This document shows, piece by piece, positions 1 through 11,072 of a stretch of DNA of 64,000 nt (positions within the stretch are counted from its first letter, which is position 1; the number at the start of each line of letters is the position of its first letter). Made by a program: the position numbers and the translations under genes. The notes beneath the pieces are model-generated. The model made no database searches. It saw nothing but the letters and a program-made list of their open reading frames with translations, and was not told the DNA's origin. Source of the stretch: Astrocystis sublimbata (Eukaryota > Ascomycota > Sordariomycetes > Xylariales > Xylariaceae); assembly GCA_022453515.1 (NCBI GenBank), contig JAJNNY010000062.1, forward strand, positions 124,001 to 188,000. The letters run 5' to 3'.

Positions 1-542
1 GAAGTCATGCCCGGCCATTTCTCAAACATTATATTCATGTACTCTTCGATCTTGTTGTCGCGGCCCAGGTGGTCAGAGTGCATGTCTTGGGCGGCGTTTC
101 TAAGGATGGAGGGAATTGGCCAAAGAAAGCCTTTCGGCTCGAATCCAGAGATCGTCGCTCTGCCTAGATCGTGTTGAATGACGCCTGTATGTCCCCCTTC
201 AGGCATGCTGACAACCACATCGCCTAGGCGGATGTCGAATTTAGCACTGGGAACGCCGCCGCCTGTTCCCACGAACAGCCGCCACTTGACCGAAAGAAAC
301 GAACGCGACAAGTGTGCGGCAACAATGGCAGCAGCAGCTTTGCCCTGCTGACTTGGTAAGCAGGCCAGCACTACATTGTGACCGTGTAGCTCGCCGAGTA
401 TATAACTATTGGGGTCGCCTTTTCGAGACGGCAGGCGCTCATGCTCTTCGTCGAACATGTAGCGGACAGCGTCCCTATCTGACTCCAAAGCGCACAATAT
501 AGCGACGGTGTAGTCATCGTAAGTGTATTGGGTCAGAGCCAT
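1..542 (-). CDS. Nucleoside-phosphorylase-type (PNP_UDP) protein, N-terminal part, runs off the window
   Basis: From the ATG at 542 the minus strand is open without a stop to base 1 (180 codons), so the 3' end lies outside the window. It begins MALTQYTYDDYTVAILCALE and continues with a Gly-rich FVGTGGGVPS segment and IRLGDVVVS, then GVIQHDLGR. This order is the N-terminal half of the purine/uridine phosphorylase fold. In fungi this fold commonly forms the N-terminal effector domain of NACHT or ankyrin/TPR NLR-like proteins, though it also occurs alone. The sequence does not show which, because the nucleotide-binding part would lie beyond base 1. Seen: open frame and motifs. Known: family architecture. 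Inferred: possible NLR. No intron is visible in this part. Confidence 0.75.
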   Translation of the reverse strand, partial: MALTQYTYDDYTVAILCALESDRDAVRYMFDEEHERLPSRKGDPNSYILGELHGHNVVLACLPSQQGKAAAAIVAAHLSRSFLSVKWRLFVGTGGGVPSAKFDIRLGDVVVSMPEGGHTGVIQHDLGRATISGFEPKGFLWPIPSILRNAAQDMHSDHLGRDNKIEEYMNIMFEKWPGMT

Positions 543-2672
543 GGGGATGTTGCAATACAGCACGTTTCAATTGATGTTATTAGCGATCGATTGGCGCTTC
601 CACGCTGTTACGAATGATACCCAGCCCCTATAAGGTGAAATATAGTAACTTTTCAACCCAATGTGATTCTGGAGTGGCTGGCAGGCTGGCCACCCGCTTG
701 CTTGCTTGATCGAAGGGTCCCCGAATGCCGGTCGCAGGATCGCGAATGGGCAAGAGCTTACTAAACTATTCGTGGAAGCCATTGCAACCTCGCGAAGTGA
801 AGAGGGGCCAAATATAGCCAAGCCTCATTGCTACAACGCCAAATTGCAACGCTCTCCAGTGCTTAGGTGCCCTGAAGTCGGTCAGAAATTTTGCATAGCG
901 ATTATAATTGCTTAAGACGTGTGGTGGCTTTATCGTCTCTTGGGCCAAGCCGATTCGCACGCTTGACCTCATATGGAGATAGATCTCTTACTATGCCCTG
1001 CCGGCTTCAAACTAAGCGTGGGTGTTGAAGCTAATCGGCATACCATGCACTGCAGATGATGAGCAAAAATAAAGGTACCATTTGGAGCCATCTAATATGT
1101 CGCTCGGATACATACCTGATAGTACAGTGTACCCAGAGCCCAAGATACCAGCTTTAACTTTGAAGGGTTTCGAGTATTTGATACAGCTAGAGCCAGTTTC
1201 CTGACAACCCCGCAAACTGCCCCCCTGCTCCTCATACCAACTGGGGCCAAGCGTAATCTGTATGTAGATGATGAATTGCAGATCTGAGTTCCAGGCACCA
1301 AGGCGAGCCCAGGCGTGACAGGGGACAGGGTTGGCGAAGGAAATTCTCCTAATGCCATATAGTTCGCTCAAGAAGACAAAAGTGCGTATGCATTATCGGC
1401 TGACGACTCATATTCCTGGGGTCCGAGATAGCATTAACTTATTTTTTTGACCAGCAATTGATTCTGTAAATCAGGTCAAAGGAAGAGGAGAAGGCGCCGC
1501 CGGGTTTATGTCCGGACGCTTGCCAAGTTGCGTACAGGCTACCGATGGTTTGATTGAATTTCTGTCCCCTTACAAACTGCCGAATGACTAAGTTCAGAGG
1601 TCTGCTTCTTGAACGATCAACGTATTAGGTCGCGCGGCTCGCCCTGATGGTGAAAAACAGTAACATATATTTTGTGCTCATAGGAACATAGTACCGTATT
1701 CTTAGCTCATTTCTCGAGGCTCGCTATAATTGCACATGCTGGGCCAACCATCTTAACTTTGCAAACTAAATGAAGGACAGATTCTCATAAGTGAGTTCAA
1801 TGCGCGAGCGTAGACAAGGTACATAATCGAAGTGGTACTCTTGCCAAACTATAAGCTGCTTACATACAATCTGCAAGCTCAGAGCTACACCTTCTAGACG
1901 TGGGGTGCAATGAACAATGAAGCTTGAGCAGAAGAACACTGTATCTGATTCGCTCCACAGCTGTTGGGGCATACATAGGTACTTAATAGTCAACAGGAGC
2001 AGCCCATCTTTACATACTGTGTTCTCTCTGCAATCATGGTGGCCTTAAGGTCCTGTACCTAGCAATCGAAATTCGGCTTGGCACGTTTATTGGACCACGA
2101 AAAAGGCCTACCTTGTGGCGTTGCATGTCAGCATGCATAGAATGGCACAATCCCTAATTGCCCTTGATTGACGCACTTCTGTCAACAATCTAGAACTTCC
2201 GAGTAAGACTCAAACGTTACCAAGCAGGCAATCATAGCTGGACAACCTCGTCGGAACTGTGCTCGATCAGAGATTCAGAATTGAGAACTCAGAAACCTCT
2301 ATTTGAGGATTACTACTAGGACTATGTTCACGATGACTTGGAACTCATGCAAGTAAAAATTATTCTTACGCGGGGGCCGTTAGACGTTTAGTGTTGCAAT
2401 ACTGTTTTACCGACGTGAATCGGAATTCCAAAGCTTCGCTCTCGGTTACTTCTGGAGCTGATGTCTCTGGTCCCGTAAGTATGCCATAATCGTTTAATAC
2501 ATCCCCTGCGATAGCTAGTCATTTTCCCAGCATCAACAGCAACAACAATCTCCAGCCTAAGGTTTGAAACCACCAGGAATATTTCCCACGCTTTCCCCAA
2601 GAAATGACAGGCCGACATCTGTTTGATTGAATATCTGGCATATGTCTTCATACAAATTGTCGCTTCTTCTTC
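543..2672. other. Gene-poor spacer
   Basis: About 2.1 kb with only short frames under about 120 codons on either strand, none with a recognisable motif or plausible exon structure. It contains short T runs (near 1440) but no clear repeat, tRNA or transposon end. The first few hundred bases are presumably the promoter of the phosphorylase-type gene reading leftwards. Confidence 0.5.
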
Positions 2673-3495
2673 TTATCGTGTCGTTTTCCGGTCGCTGTCA
2701 CCACCAATGAGGTTTGAGTCGGCATTTTGAGACGCATCTGATGCAGTGGTTCCTCCATCACCCGTGCCTCTTTCACTTGTGGCGGTCTTATTGCTCCCAA
2801 GAGGGCTCCATGGGTCTTGTTTCTTGTTTTGGTCAAGCCAACGCGCTAGTTGTTCACTCGTGTACTTCTGAGAAGAAGCACTCTTGCCTTTAGCATATGT
2901 CAGCCTGTCTCATGAAGCACATGGAAGGTGGGGGTCCTACTTTTCGTGAAGTCTTCAGGCATCTTGTCACGAGAATCACACTTGGGTCTGAGTAGGTGTA
3001 ATTATCTGAGCTGTAAGCAGTGCATAGAATAACTCATTAATAGCGGGCTGATTCAAAGAGAGATAGTAATTAGAGCTCATGATGAGTGAGTCTTTCTATG
3101 CGATCAAGCAGCCTTTATATATATATCAACAAGAATTGAGCTCCCACTCGTGTCTCTGAAAATGATATTACCTGAAGTCTTGATACCAGCACTGACATGT
3201 TACTTGCCTTCTCATGTAGCATCGCGGTGACACTGTATAATGGACCATCCTCATCCTCATCTCGCAGCTCAATCTGTTGCCAATTAGAAAAAATGGCCTG
3301 GCAGATGGACGGGTTTGCAGAATACTTCGGTCAATCTTTGTTGTCCGATGGCCAATCAAGAAAAGGGCCTTGAGCCTCTCAAGCGCTATGACGTTTGGAT
3401 TCTGGTGTGCTCATTCTGGCTGCTTATCTCGGACACTGCCTCAATGTCTAGGTATTCATGCTCTGCCTTACGCGGCTTGAGGGGTAGCCAGTCAT
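2673..3495 (-). CDS. Doubtful small multi-exon gene or gene relic, unknown product
   Basis: I do not recognise a family. Several segments read like exons on the minus strand. 3495-3472 is an ATG exon ending at a GTAAGG donor. 3273-3172 gives 34 codons starting IELRDEDEDGPLYSV and ending at CAG|GTAATA. 3047-2982 follows a CAG acceptor and gives 22 codons ending at GTGTGA. These three are all in phase. A further segment from about 2892 to the stop at 2673 encodes KYTSEQLARWLDQNKKQ and a Ser/Gly-rich tail, preceded by a CTGAC branch site. Its phase does not match the upstream exon, so either a junction is misread or the gene is broken. It overlaps copies of the local 19-bp repeat, which fits decayed DNA. 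Confidence 0.3.
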
Positions 3496-3796
3496 GAAAA
3501 GGGCCTAGAAATGAACGGCAAGATAGTAAGTAACATGCATACAAGTACTAAAAAAGGCTCGGCCTGAAAATTCCATTGCACGGAGTGTGAGGACGCAGAC
3601 ATGGCAATACATGTTGCCTGGCCTGCCCATAATATGTACCTAGGTAGCTATACCCTTAGGCAGGGGTATGTGAGTAGGAAGGGGATAACATTCTGCATCC
3701 GCGACAAGCCTCCTTTACCTTAGCATGCCATGCTTAGTTGCCTGAACCGTTAGGTGGAAGGATGTAGGTAGTTCTAGCCAATCAGGAAAACGGCCT
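3352..3796 (+). repeat. Three dispersed copies of a 19-bp repeat
   Basis: Copies lie at 3352-3370, 3488-3506 and 3778-3796 and fit CCARTCADGAAAASGGCCT, with two or three mismatches between any pair. Copies 2 and 3 also share flanking TAG and A bases. Copies 1 and 3 are each followed within 30 bp by GCCTC and AAGCGCT. All are in direct orientation. This may be the remnant of a local duplication or of a small mobile element; no terminal inverted repeats were seen. Confidence 0.5.
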
Positions 3797-4157
3797 AACG
3801 CCTCGTCGATCGCAAGCGCTGTGTAGACAGAGGGGCTGAAAATGTGACCCTAGACACACCCTTGGCATCTATAGAAACCTACAGCTATTTAGGTCAGCTT
3901 TGCGCCCTCCAATTCTATTGATTTATTGTTCGCATCTCGTCCGCCCACATTCTGTTGGGCCGAGGGCCTCATCTCCAACTTTATTTTTCCACCGTGTATG
4001 TATGACCCTTTCCACATCAATTGTATTTCACTTGCCACGTAGCGCCATTACAGCACTGTGTCACTTGCTGCACTTATTCTTGTCTGAAGTGAATCTGACT
4101 CTGTCTAGGTGGAATATCTACGCTCCATTGATACTATCAAATACCTAGGAACGTTGA
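3497..4157. other. Spacer upstream of the C2H2 gene
   Basis: It holds the third copy of the 19-bp repeat and, probably, the unresolved first exon of the zinc-finger gene. Candidate ATGs with nearby GTATGT donors lie at 3998 and 4002, and possible acceptors (TCTAG, CCTAG) at 4105-4149, but no combination could be proven. Confidence 0.4.
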
Positions 4158-5079
4158 GGCGCCGGTCAACCCGGCGCCCGCAACATTCAAAGTCTCCCCA
4201 ATGATCACCATCTAGAACCAGATGAGTTCAACGCGGACTTTCCGGATTGGTTTGATTGGGATGGATATTATGCCACCGACCAAGACACAGTAAGCGCTTC
4301 TTTCCCGTGTGACGGCTTGAACAATACATCGTCAGCGGTTGCCATTGGGGAAGTGCGACACGAGTCTTTGGGCGGCTGTAGCCCATTTCATTTGTCTCCG
4401 GACCCTGCTTTTATACAATTCCAGTCTCTGTTTCAATCACATCTTTTCTCGAGAGAGGGGACGGCTGGTACCTCACAAACGACATCCTCATCTCTCTCAA
4501 GTCAAAGCTCTCGCCCTCAACCGCCGCGCAGCAGCGTATCCAGCTATGAGTCTTACTCGCCGGCATCGACTTCAATTACCTACCAAGCAACGTCAAGCTC
4601 GCCCCGCAGTGCTCACGCATGTTCAATATGCAATGAGCCTCAAATTGACGTTGACCAATTGATGTATGTTTCTACAAGACATACAACATGACTGCATCAT
4701 CATAGCTAACAGTTTGACCATTAGCGAGCATCTGACAATAATGCACCCCGAGCCAAGCTCCAACACAGCGAGGCGGTACTTCTGCGGTCGCCAAAGCTGT
4801 CCACGGTTCAAGTCGCGCAAGGACTTCAAGCGCCATCTGACAAACACAGCCAGCCACTCCCATGCAACATGGCGCTGCTGCTGCGGCTTCGAATGCACCA
4901 GAAAAGCCAACTTCCGCAAGCATTACCAAGAAATGGCTTGCATGCCCGAGACCCCGTTCGCATACGTGTGTTCGTGTGGATACTCCATCGACAGCCGTAC
5001 AGGCAACGCCCTCGCCGTCTTTGAAAGACACTTCAACCCTTGCGGTAGAGGGGCAAGGGGTCGACCGCGAAAACAGTGA
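4158..5079 (+). CDS. C2H2-type zinc-finger protein (5' end unresolved)
   Basis: A reading frame opens at 4158 and encodes an acidic, aromatic stretch (EFNADFPDWFDWDG) and a Ser/Thr/Pro-rich linker. It then reaches CSICNEPQIDVDQL, interrupted by a 61-nt intron at 4664-4724 with GTATGT donor, GCTAAC branch and TTAG acceptor. Exon 2 continues EHLTIMHPE, completing a C-x2-C...H-x4-H finger. It then has CGRQSCPRFKSRKDFKRH and two more Cys/His clusters, ending GARGRPRKQ, an AT-hook-like basic tail. Probably a nuclear DNA-binding regulator; the target is unknown. The start codon lies upstream of 4158 because no in-frame ATG precedes the finger, so at least one 5' exon is missing from this call. Confidence 0.6.
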
Positions 5080-6245
5080 GAGATGTCTTGTATAAAACAG
5101 GCAAAGAACAACGAATGAAAGCAACAAAAAATTGTCGTCTGCGATTAGGGTTCCCTAATGTGGACGACGGCTCGTATTATCGGAGCCGTAGCGCCGATTG
5201 CTGCGGGAGAGGGTCTTTTCCTAAAGCCAACTCTGCTTCAGCACATCAAACATGCCCCGACCCTTTGAATGCCATGGCAAAGAGAGTTGAAAGATATCGT
5301 TGGTACGCCGTCCATTTATCGTTTCGTTTATTGTTTCTATTGTTTTTATTGCGTTCGTCGACGGGACATAATTATTCTCCATGGCCAGGCCATGGCAGTC
5401 AAAGGGTTATGGGATGAGTGATGACACCTGGGACCGGGTGTGTGTCTTTGGCATATTCACAACCTGGAAGCGGGAACCAATACGAGCTGGGCCGGCATAA
5501 GAACATCGTCTTTTTGAAATCATGAAGGATGGGAAGCGTTGCAATTCAAGTCGAGTGACTATGTTGGATGATCCAATGTCTGGGCATGGTCTGGATATGA
5601 CTTTGCCTGTCCGACAATTTAAGCCTCCAATACAGACCCAAGCGTTGCGTTGCCGACCATCGACGTACGCTTCGGGTTGAGGAGGGGTGATGCGAAGCAT
5701 CACCCGGAACTGATTTATGACGGTACTTTGTAGCTCATAAGCTCAGGGAATGATTGTACGAAATTAATGACTGATGACTGAACAATAGTACCCTTTAGCA
5801 GGCAGTATACTCTGCCGTCCCTGACTAAATGTTCCGTGGCTAAATGTTGATTCCTATGTCAGTTGAAAAGTAATTGATTGTAATTCTCAAGAATGTAAGT
5901 ACTGGACAACCTCTTTAGGTCTCCAACAAAGGGACCTCGAGTGGCCATGTTGCACAATCTACCACCCTTTGAGCCTAACACCCAAGTTGGAAGGAAGATA
6001 AACCCATTGTCAGAGCTCTCCGCCATGTAAGTAGCTGGGATAGATACTCAAGTCTCGTGCATTTTGCGCAACTACGCTATTTACTTGCTTCAAGCGACCG
6101 CCTCTGTAAGTAATGCATATACACCCTTTGCTAACCCCTGCGGAGAGCACATATATCTCCGCATAGACTTTCTGACGCGAATAACACCCTCGACGACGAA
6201 CACAGTCAGCGTCGGGGGTTCTTCGATTCTTAATTGCCCTTCTAG
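5080..6245. other. Spacer between the C2H2 gene and the mpaB-like gene
   Basis: The 98-codon minus-strand frame at 5407-5703 has no motif or exon support. The 3' part (6010-6245) may hold the unresolved last exon of the mpaB-like gene: a CTGAC...TAG acceptor near 6242 is followed by an open frame to 6010, but its translation does not resemble the family's C-terminus. Confidence 0.4.
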
Positions 6246-7881
6246 TCAGTAAGCAAGCAAAGATGTCTGTTCGGGGTTTCGATCCCACGTAGGAAAAAAA
6301 GAAAGAATAGGATAAGAAAAAGAACGAAAGATGGAAGACGAGGGGAAACAAAACCCAGCATACCCCATAGCCCGCCTCTGCCGCGGCTCAACAAGCGCAG
6401 CAGCATAGAACCCGCGCGCAACGCGCCTCAAATCCAAAGGCTTCGTCGGAAACCTGTTCGTCCACGCATCCATCTGCCTCTCGCCAAGCAGTACGCTCTC
6501 AGCCGTCGGCGTGACAGGTCTCTTCTTCACCTCGTAGTCACGCGCCCACTTCTCCAGGGCCTCAAGCCAGAGGAGTGCATCCATCAAATCGGCCCCTTCA
6601 TCTCTTCCTTTATCGTTTCCCCCCTCTCCTTCCCCCTTTCTTCGTTGCTTCTCCTTCTCTGCTTGCTGAAGTTTCCCAATACCCCGTCCCCCTTCATTCC
6701 CTTCATTATCCAAGAAAGTCGAAGAAGAAAAAGAAGAAGACCCAACATACCCAACCCCCTTCAACACCTCATCTCTCACCCCCAACTCCCCCCCAACCCG
6801 CCTCCAAAGCACCGCCAGCGCGCCCACCTCCCACCTCTCCAGCGTCCTGCCCTCAAACCTTGCTATCCACCGTCGAGGCTCAAGCGCAAACAGCGCAAGG
6901 ACATACAGCAAATCATCATCATCCGGCCTGTAATGCGCATGGATCTTGTTCACTCTGTCGATCGCCGCGTTGTTTTCACGCGAGCCCGGCCGCGAGAGGA
7001 GGGCGAGGGGGTGGTTGCCGGGGCCGCGGACGCGGGGAGGGCGCGGCGTGGAGCGGCGCGTTGCGTGGGCGATGAGGGTTGCGATGGTGGGGATGGCTTC
7101 GGCCTGGGTAGATGCAGTCAGTTCGTATGTTTTAATTTCTTTTCCCGCTACCTTGCTGGCCCTCATCCCCTCTCCTCCTTCGTTGGATACGCATCATTCA
7201 TGTGTACTTATTTCACCTCACTCCACCTCATCCCATCCCATCACATCTCGTCTGGGTGAACCATTTGAGGGGAGGGGAGGAGTCGAGTGGAAGTCGCCGG
7301 GTGTAGCCACGTTGGCTCCTACCTACCTAGGTACTTACCCAACTCTTACTCGCACTCTCACTCTCACACATATCCCCCACCCTTACTCTTCTTCATTCCC
7401 ACTCCCACTCTCACCCCCACTCACATATCAACTCGCCTCATTTCTCATTCCGCCTGACTCTCATCCCACGTAACCCTTCCTCACTTGCAAACCTCTTTTT
7501 TGAAAAAGAAAAAAGACCAAGAAAAGAAACCTGACTCACCTTAAAAAACACACTCCCCACAGCCGCCCCAAAGACCCCCTCAAACTCCTCCGCGACTCGA
7601 CACTTGATCTCATACGCCTCATCCAGCGTCATCATCTTCACCCCCTTCACCTCCATCCCCTCTTTCCTCTCTGAAGAAGAAGAAGAAGCACGATCCGTAA
7701 AGCCATACCGCCTACCCAGCGCCTGTCTCCGCACATCTTGACCCCTGCGCACGAGAGTGCAGAGGAGGACGTATACGCTCAGGGAGAGGGTGAGGGCAGT
7801 GTACCAGGGACTGAGACTGAGAGTCCAGGGATCGGGATCGGGGTCGGTCTCGTTATTTGTGGTAGAGGGGTGTGCTGACAT
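6246..7881 (-). CDS. ER-bound oxygenase, mpaB / rubber-oxygenase (DUF2236) family
   Basis: Exon 1 (7881-7540, 114 codons) has a membrane segment (ALTLSLSVYVLLCTLV) followed by ALGRRYGF, a linker and a helix ending SVFFK. A GTGAGT donor and a CTGAC..CCCAG acceptor join it in phase to exon 2 at 7103; the 436-nt intron is unusually long here and low in complexity. Exon 2 begins AEAIPTIATLIAH and contains the family core NKIHAHYRP...LLYVLALFALEPRRWI and ALAVLWRRVGGELGV. A Lys/Glu/Gly-rich insertion interrupts the second half. The last clear family segment is AAALVEPRQRRAMG, then a GTATGC donor at 6363. Beyond it the exon structure is uncertain, so the end given is simply the stop of the open frame. 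MpaB-type proteins are haem-dependent oxygenases anchored in the ER; the substrate here is unknown. Confidence 0.65.
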
Positions 7882-8975
7882 TGTCGTTTCGGTTTCAACG
7901 AGTATGAGCGATGGATGAGACTGATGAGTGATAGGCAAGGCGAGGGAGGGGCGAGGGCGAGGGAGAGGTGATGTGATGTGCTAATTATTGCAGTAGCATC
8001 GCTGGAGATCAAAAGCTCAGGAATCATGAAAGGTTCACACACAGTTGCCGTCGGTTGGTTAGGTAGGTACTCAGTCAGTCGGCTCGCGTCGAATGGGGGG
8101 GAGGGGTTCTGTTGTGTCTTTGTACAGATAGACAGACACTCACTCAAATCGAGGTTAGTGAGTGTCATTGATCTGCAACGTACTTATCTAGTAAACGACC
8201 TCACCTTCCTGATACGTCCGACGTGGCTTAATTAGGTCGTCAGTCTACCTAATTACAGAATAGAACCAAATGCGCTTCATCTTGTATAATAAATGATTGC
8301 ACTCTAGGAATTACTTCAGTGGTTCGTGATCTAGCACACGCGTGGGCTAGGCGCAAGCAGTGAATTGATCTCAGATATCATGTCACGTCATGTCATGTCG
8401 TGTCCTATTCATGAGGCCGGGAAGATCTCCTTCTACCCTATCTCTGACACATATCTATGTACGCGGTCTCTTTGGTCTGAGACCTTTCGCTCCGATAGCT
8501 TTTTCCAACATCATGACCAAATACTGCTCATCTTCAACACCAAATCAGTAGTCGAAAGCTCGTAGCTCGACAATGAACAGTCGCGATCCCATCATTCAAA
8601 CCACATATACCCCAGCCCCTCGGATTCGTCGTTGATGTCGTGTATGTGTATGTGTATGAGACGCTGGAAATTGTTGAATGTTGGGATGTAGTTGCGCGAT
8701 TCCTCCGGCGCACGACGGTCAAACTTGGCTTCCAGTTGTATATACGCCCCCCCTAATGGCCAACGTTACCGTTGGCCTCTCTCCCTGCAAAACGCCGATA
8801 GATAATGGTCGAGCACGTATGCAATAACCGAATGTGAGTTTCTTCAATCCAGATATCGCGAAGGACGTTGCCTGCTCTCGTCGCAGGACGTATTAAGCCC
8901 GGGAGAAGAGTCAGGCACTCCGACTTATATTTTTCCAGACCTTTCCGTCTAAACCTCCATTTGGCAACTCGTTTC
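7882..8975. other. Spacer; promoter of the mpaB-like gene and 3' flank of the WD40 gene
   Basis: Short frames only. It contains a repeated TGTCACGTCATGTCATGTCG tract near 8380 and a TGTATGTGTATGTGTATG microsatellite near 8640. No further gene was recognised. Confidence 0.5.
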
Positions 8976-10478
8976 TTATTTCCCATGAACACCATAAACC
9001 ACCGGAATGGGCCTAAAGATACTAAACTCGTGCCCCGTGCCCACAATAGTGCCCGGGATCTGGGGATGCCAATGCACCTCCTTCGCATGTTCCGAGTAGT
9101 GTTCGAACAGCAACTGCGGCGGCATATCCTTGACGCCGGCCGTATCCTTGCTCTCCTCGTCGTCCAGCTCGACGGACAGATCCCACAGCGTGATCTTGTG
9201 ATCGCCAGCCGCAACAGCCACCATGCTGTCGTCCGTCGGATGCCACTCGACGCTCGTAATTTGGTCCTTGTGGTACGCGAAGCTCGCAATCGGGCTCGGT
9301 TTCTGCTCGCCGCCTTTCCACTGTCTCAAGTCCCAAACGCCCCAGACGCCGTCGTCGGCGCCGGTCGCGAGCAGATGGGTCGTTAGCCGCGACCAGGATA
9401 GCACGTTGACGTCGACGGCGCTGACTTGCACGGTGAGGGCGGGAGTCCTGCTCTTGCTGCGCACATCCCACACGCGCACGGTGCCGTCGCTAGATGCAGA
9501 GGCGAAGACGGAGGCTTCCTGCGGGCTCCATTGGATGTCCTCGACGCTACTCGTGTGTCCCTTGAAGGCGCGGGTGTCGGTCACCCAGCCGCCGCCGTCG
9601 GTGCGCGTGGTGGCGTATATCAGGCCGTCGTTGTCTCCGGTCAACAGCTTGCCGCCGGGCACGAGGGGCGACCAATCCAGAGCGTAACCCTCGGACTTGT
9701 GGGCGCGGATGGTGGAGATGGGCTTGTTCTGCTGGGGCGTTATGACGGTGCCGGGGTTGTCGAAGGAGGCGAGGTGCGGCGTGACGTCGTGGATGAAGAC
9801 CTGGGCGGACTCGGTCATGGTGGCGGTGATGGTGGTGGGCGGCTGGGAAGGGTCTGAGTTGGGGATCTGGTGGGCGCGGATGCGGTTTGTGGTGGAGGTC
9901 AGGGGGATGGCCTTGTGCTCGAGGATGGGGTCGGTATCCTCGTCATCGGCGTCGTCGTCGTCATCCGAGTCGGACTCGTCGGCCTTCTGCTGGCGACTGA
10001 GGCCGCTGAACTTCATGACCAGCAGGGCGTTGTCCTTCGCGTTCGCGCTGTCGGCCTGGGTTCCGGCGACGGTGTACATGGTGGCCGGGTAGGCGCGCTC
10101 GCGCTTGTCGCCGAGGCGGTCGCGCACGATGTCGAAGGACAGGCAGGGCCAGGGCGTGCTGAGGTTGTGCAGCATCTCGTAGGTGCTCAGGTCGGGGGCG
10201 AGGTGCTGGCCCTGCTCGAGCTTGTTGCGACCGACGATAAAGGTGCCGTTGCTGTCGACGTCCATGGCGCCGGCGGTCTTCTCTTCGGCCTCGCGCTCGG
10301 CATCGGGTCGGCCGTCGACGCCTGCCTCAAAGATCTCGTCTTCGCTCTCGAATTCGTCTTCGAACTCATCCTCGAAGTCGCCCATCTCCTTGTTGTCGTC
10401 GACGTCCATGGGCTCGGGGCGGTCGCCTCCCTTGAGAGGGGCACCGCCCTCGCTGCTTTCGGCTGTGCGTTTTGACAT
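8976..10478 (-). CDS. RRB1: Rrb1/GRWD1-like WD40 ribosome-biogenesis protein
   Basis: A single exon of 500 codons. The ATG at 10478 is preferred because the open frame upstream (to 10496) starts only with a TTG. The N-terminus carries a very acidic block (EDEFEDEFESEDEIFEAG), then the family segment DLSTYEMLHNLSTPWPCLSF. A second acidic stretch (ESDSDDDDDADDEDTD) follows, then WD40 blades with repeated GH/WD-type ends such as VWDVRSKS, VWDLRQWK and ITLWDLSVE. It ends EFSIFRPIPVV, matching the usual FRTISV-like terminus of the family, so it is full length. Rrb1 escorts ribosomal protein L3 to nascent 60S particles in the nucleus. Housekeeping gene, GC-rich coding sequence, no visible link to its neighbours. 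Confidence 0.9.
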   Translation of the reverse strand: MSKRTAESSEGGAPLKGGDRPEPMDVDDNKEMGDFEDEFEDEFESEDEIFEAGVDGRPDAEREAEEKTAGAMDVDSNGTFIVGRNKLEQGQHLAPDLSTYEMLHNLSTPWPCLSFDIVRDRLGDKRERAYPATMYTVAGTQADSANAKDNALLVMKFSGLSRQQKADESDSDDDDDADDEDTDPILEHKAIPLTSTTNRIRAHQIPNSDPSQPPTTITATMTESAQVFIHDVTPHLASFDNPGTVITPQQNKPISTIRAHKSEGYALDWSPLVPGGKLLTGDNDGLIYATTRTDGGGWVTDTRAFKGHTSSVEDIQWSPQEASVFASASSDGTVRVWDVRSKSRTPALTVQVSAVDVNVLSWSRLTTHLLATGADDGVWGVWDLRQWKGGEQKPSPIASFAYHKDQITSVEWHPTDDSMVAVAAGDHKITLWDLSVELDDEESKDTAGVKDMPPQLLFEHYSEHAKEVHWHPQIPGTIVGTGHEFSIFRPIPVVYGVHGK

Positions 10479-11072
10479 GGCGATTTGCGATGTCAAAGAA
10501 GGGACACAAAAAAATGAGTGCCGAATTGAAAGCGAGAGTTGGATAAGTATAGGCGGCGCAAGGATAAGCGACCCTAATACCTGATACCTAATGCGACCGA
10601 CTGACCAAAAAAAAGTTTGGCCTGCCCCGCGAAGACCAACCCCGCGATTTGTGGCTGTGCAACCTCTGTTCGTGGCGTGGCGGGCGTGGTTAGTCTCGGA
10701 ATGGCTTAGCGCCTCGAGGATCCTGAGCTCGACCCCTGTAGCAGATCATATCCGGGCATCTTTATCTTCGAATAGCTGCTTCAGTAGGTAGATTGAAGTT
10801 GAGCAACTTCTGCTAGAAGGCTTGAATTTCCACTTCACGGCAAAACATCAGCATTAGAGTTCCACACATAGCTTCTGTTTCGGGTTTACCTCCAAAGGAT
10901 GTAAAAAGAGTATAAACATATCCACGAACACAATAAGGCCTTACTTGTGTTTATAACCACAACTCAACCCTCATCATATTCAACAATATTTCCAATAATA
11001 TCCATCATACCAAGAACTTACTATCTACACCAATCTACACCAATTCGAACTCACAACCAACCTACTACCAAC
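10479..11072. other. Spacer: promoter of the WD40 gene and 3' flank of the DHAD gene
   Basis: AT-rich tracts near 10900-11060 (repeated ATATTC/CAAC words) resemble the 3' untranslated region of the DHAD gene. No coding frame of interest. Confidence 0.45.

Noticed and set aside
5407..5703. 98-codon minus-strand frame
   Set aside because: No motif and no exon partners.
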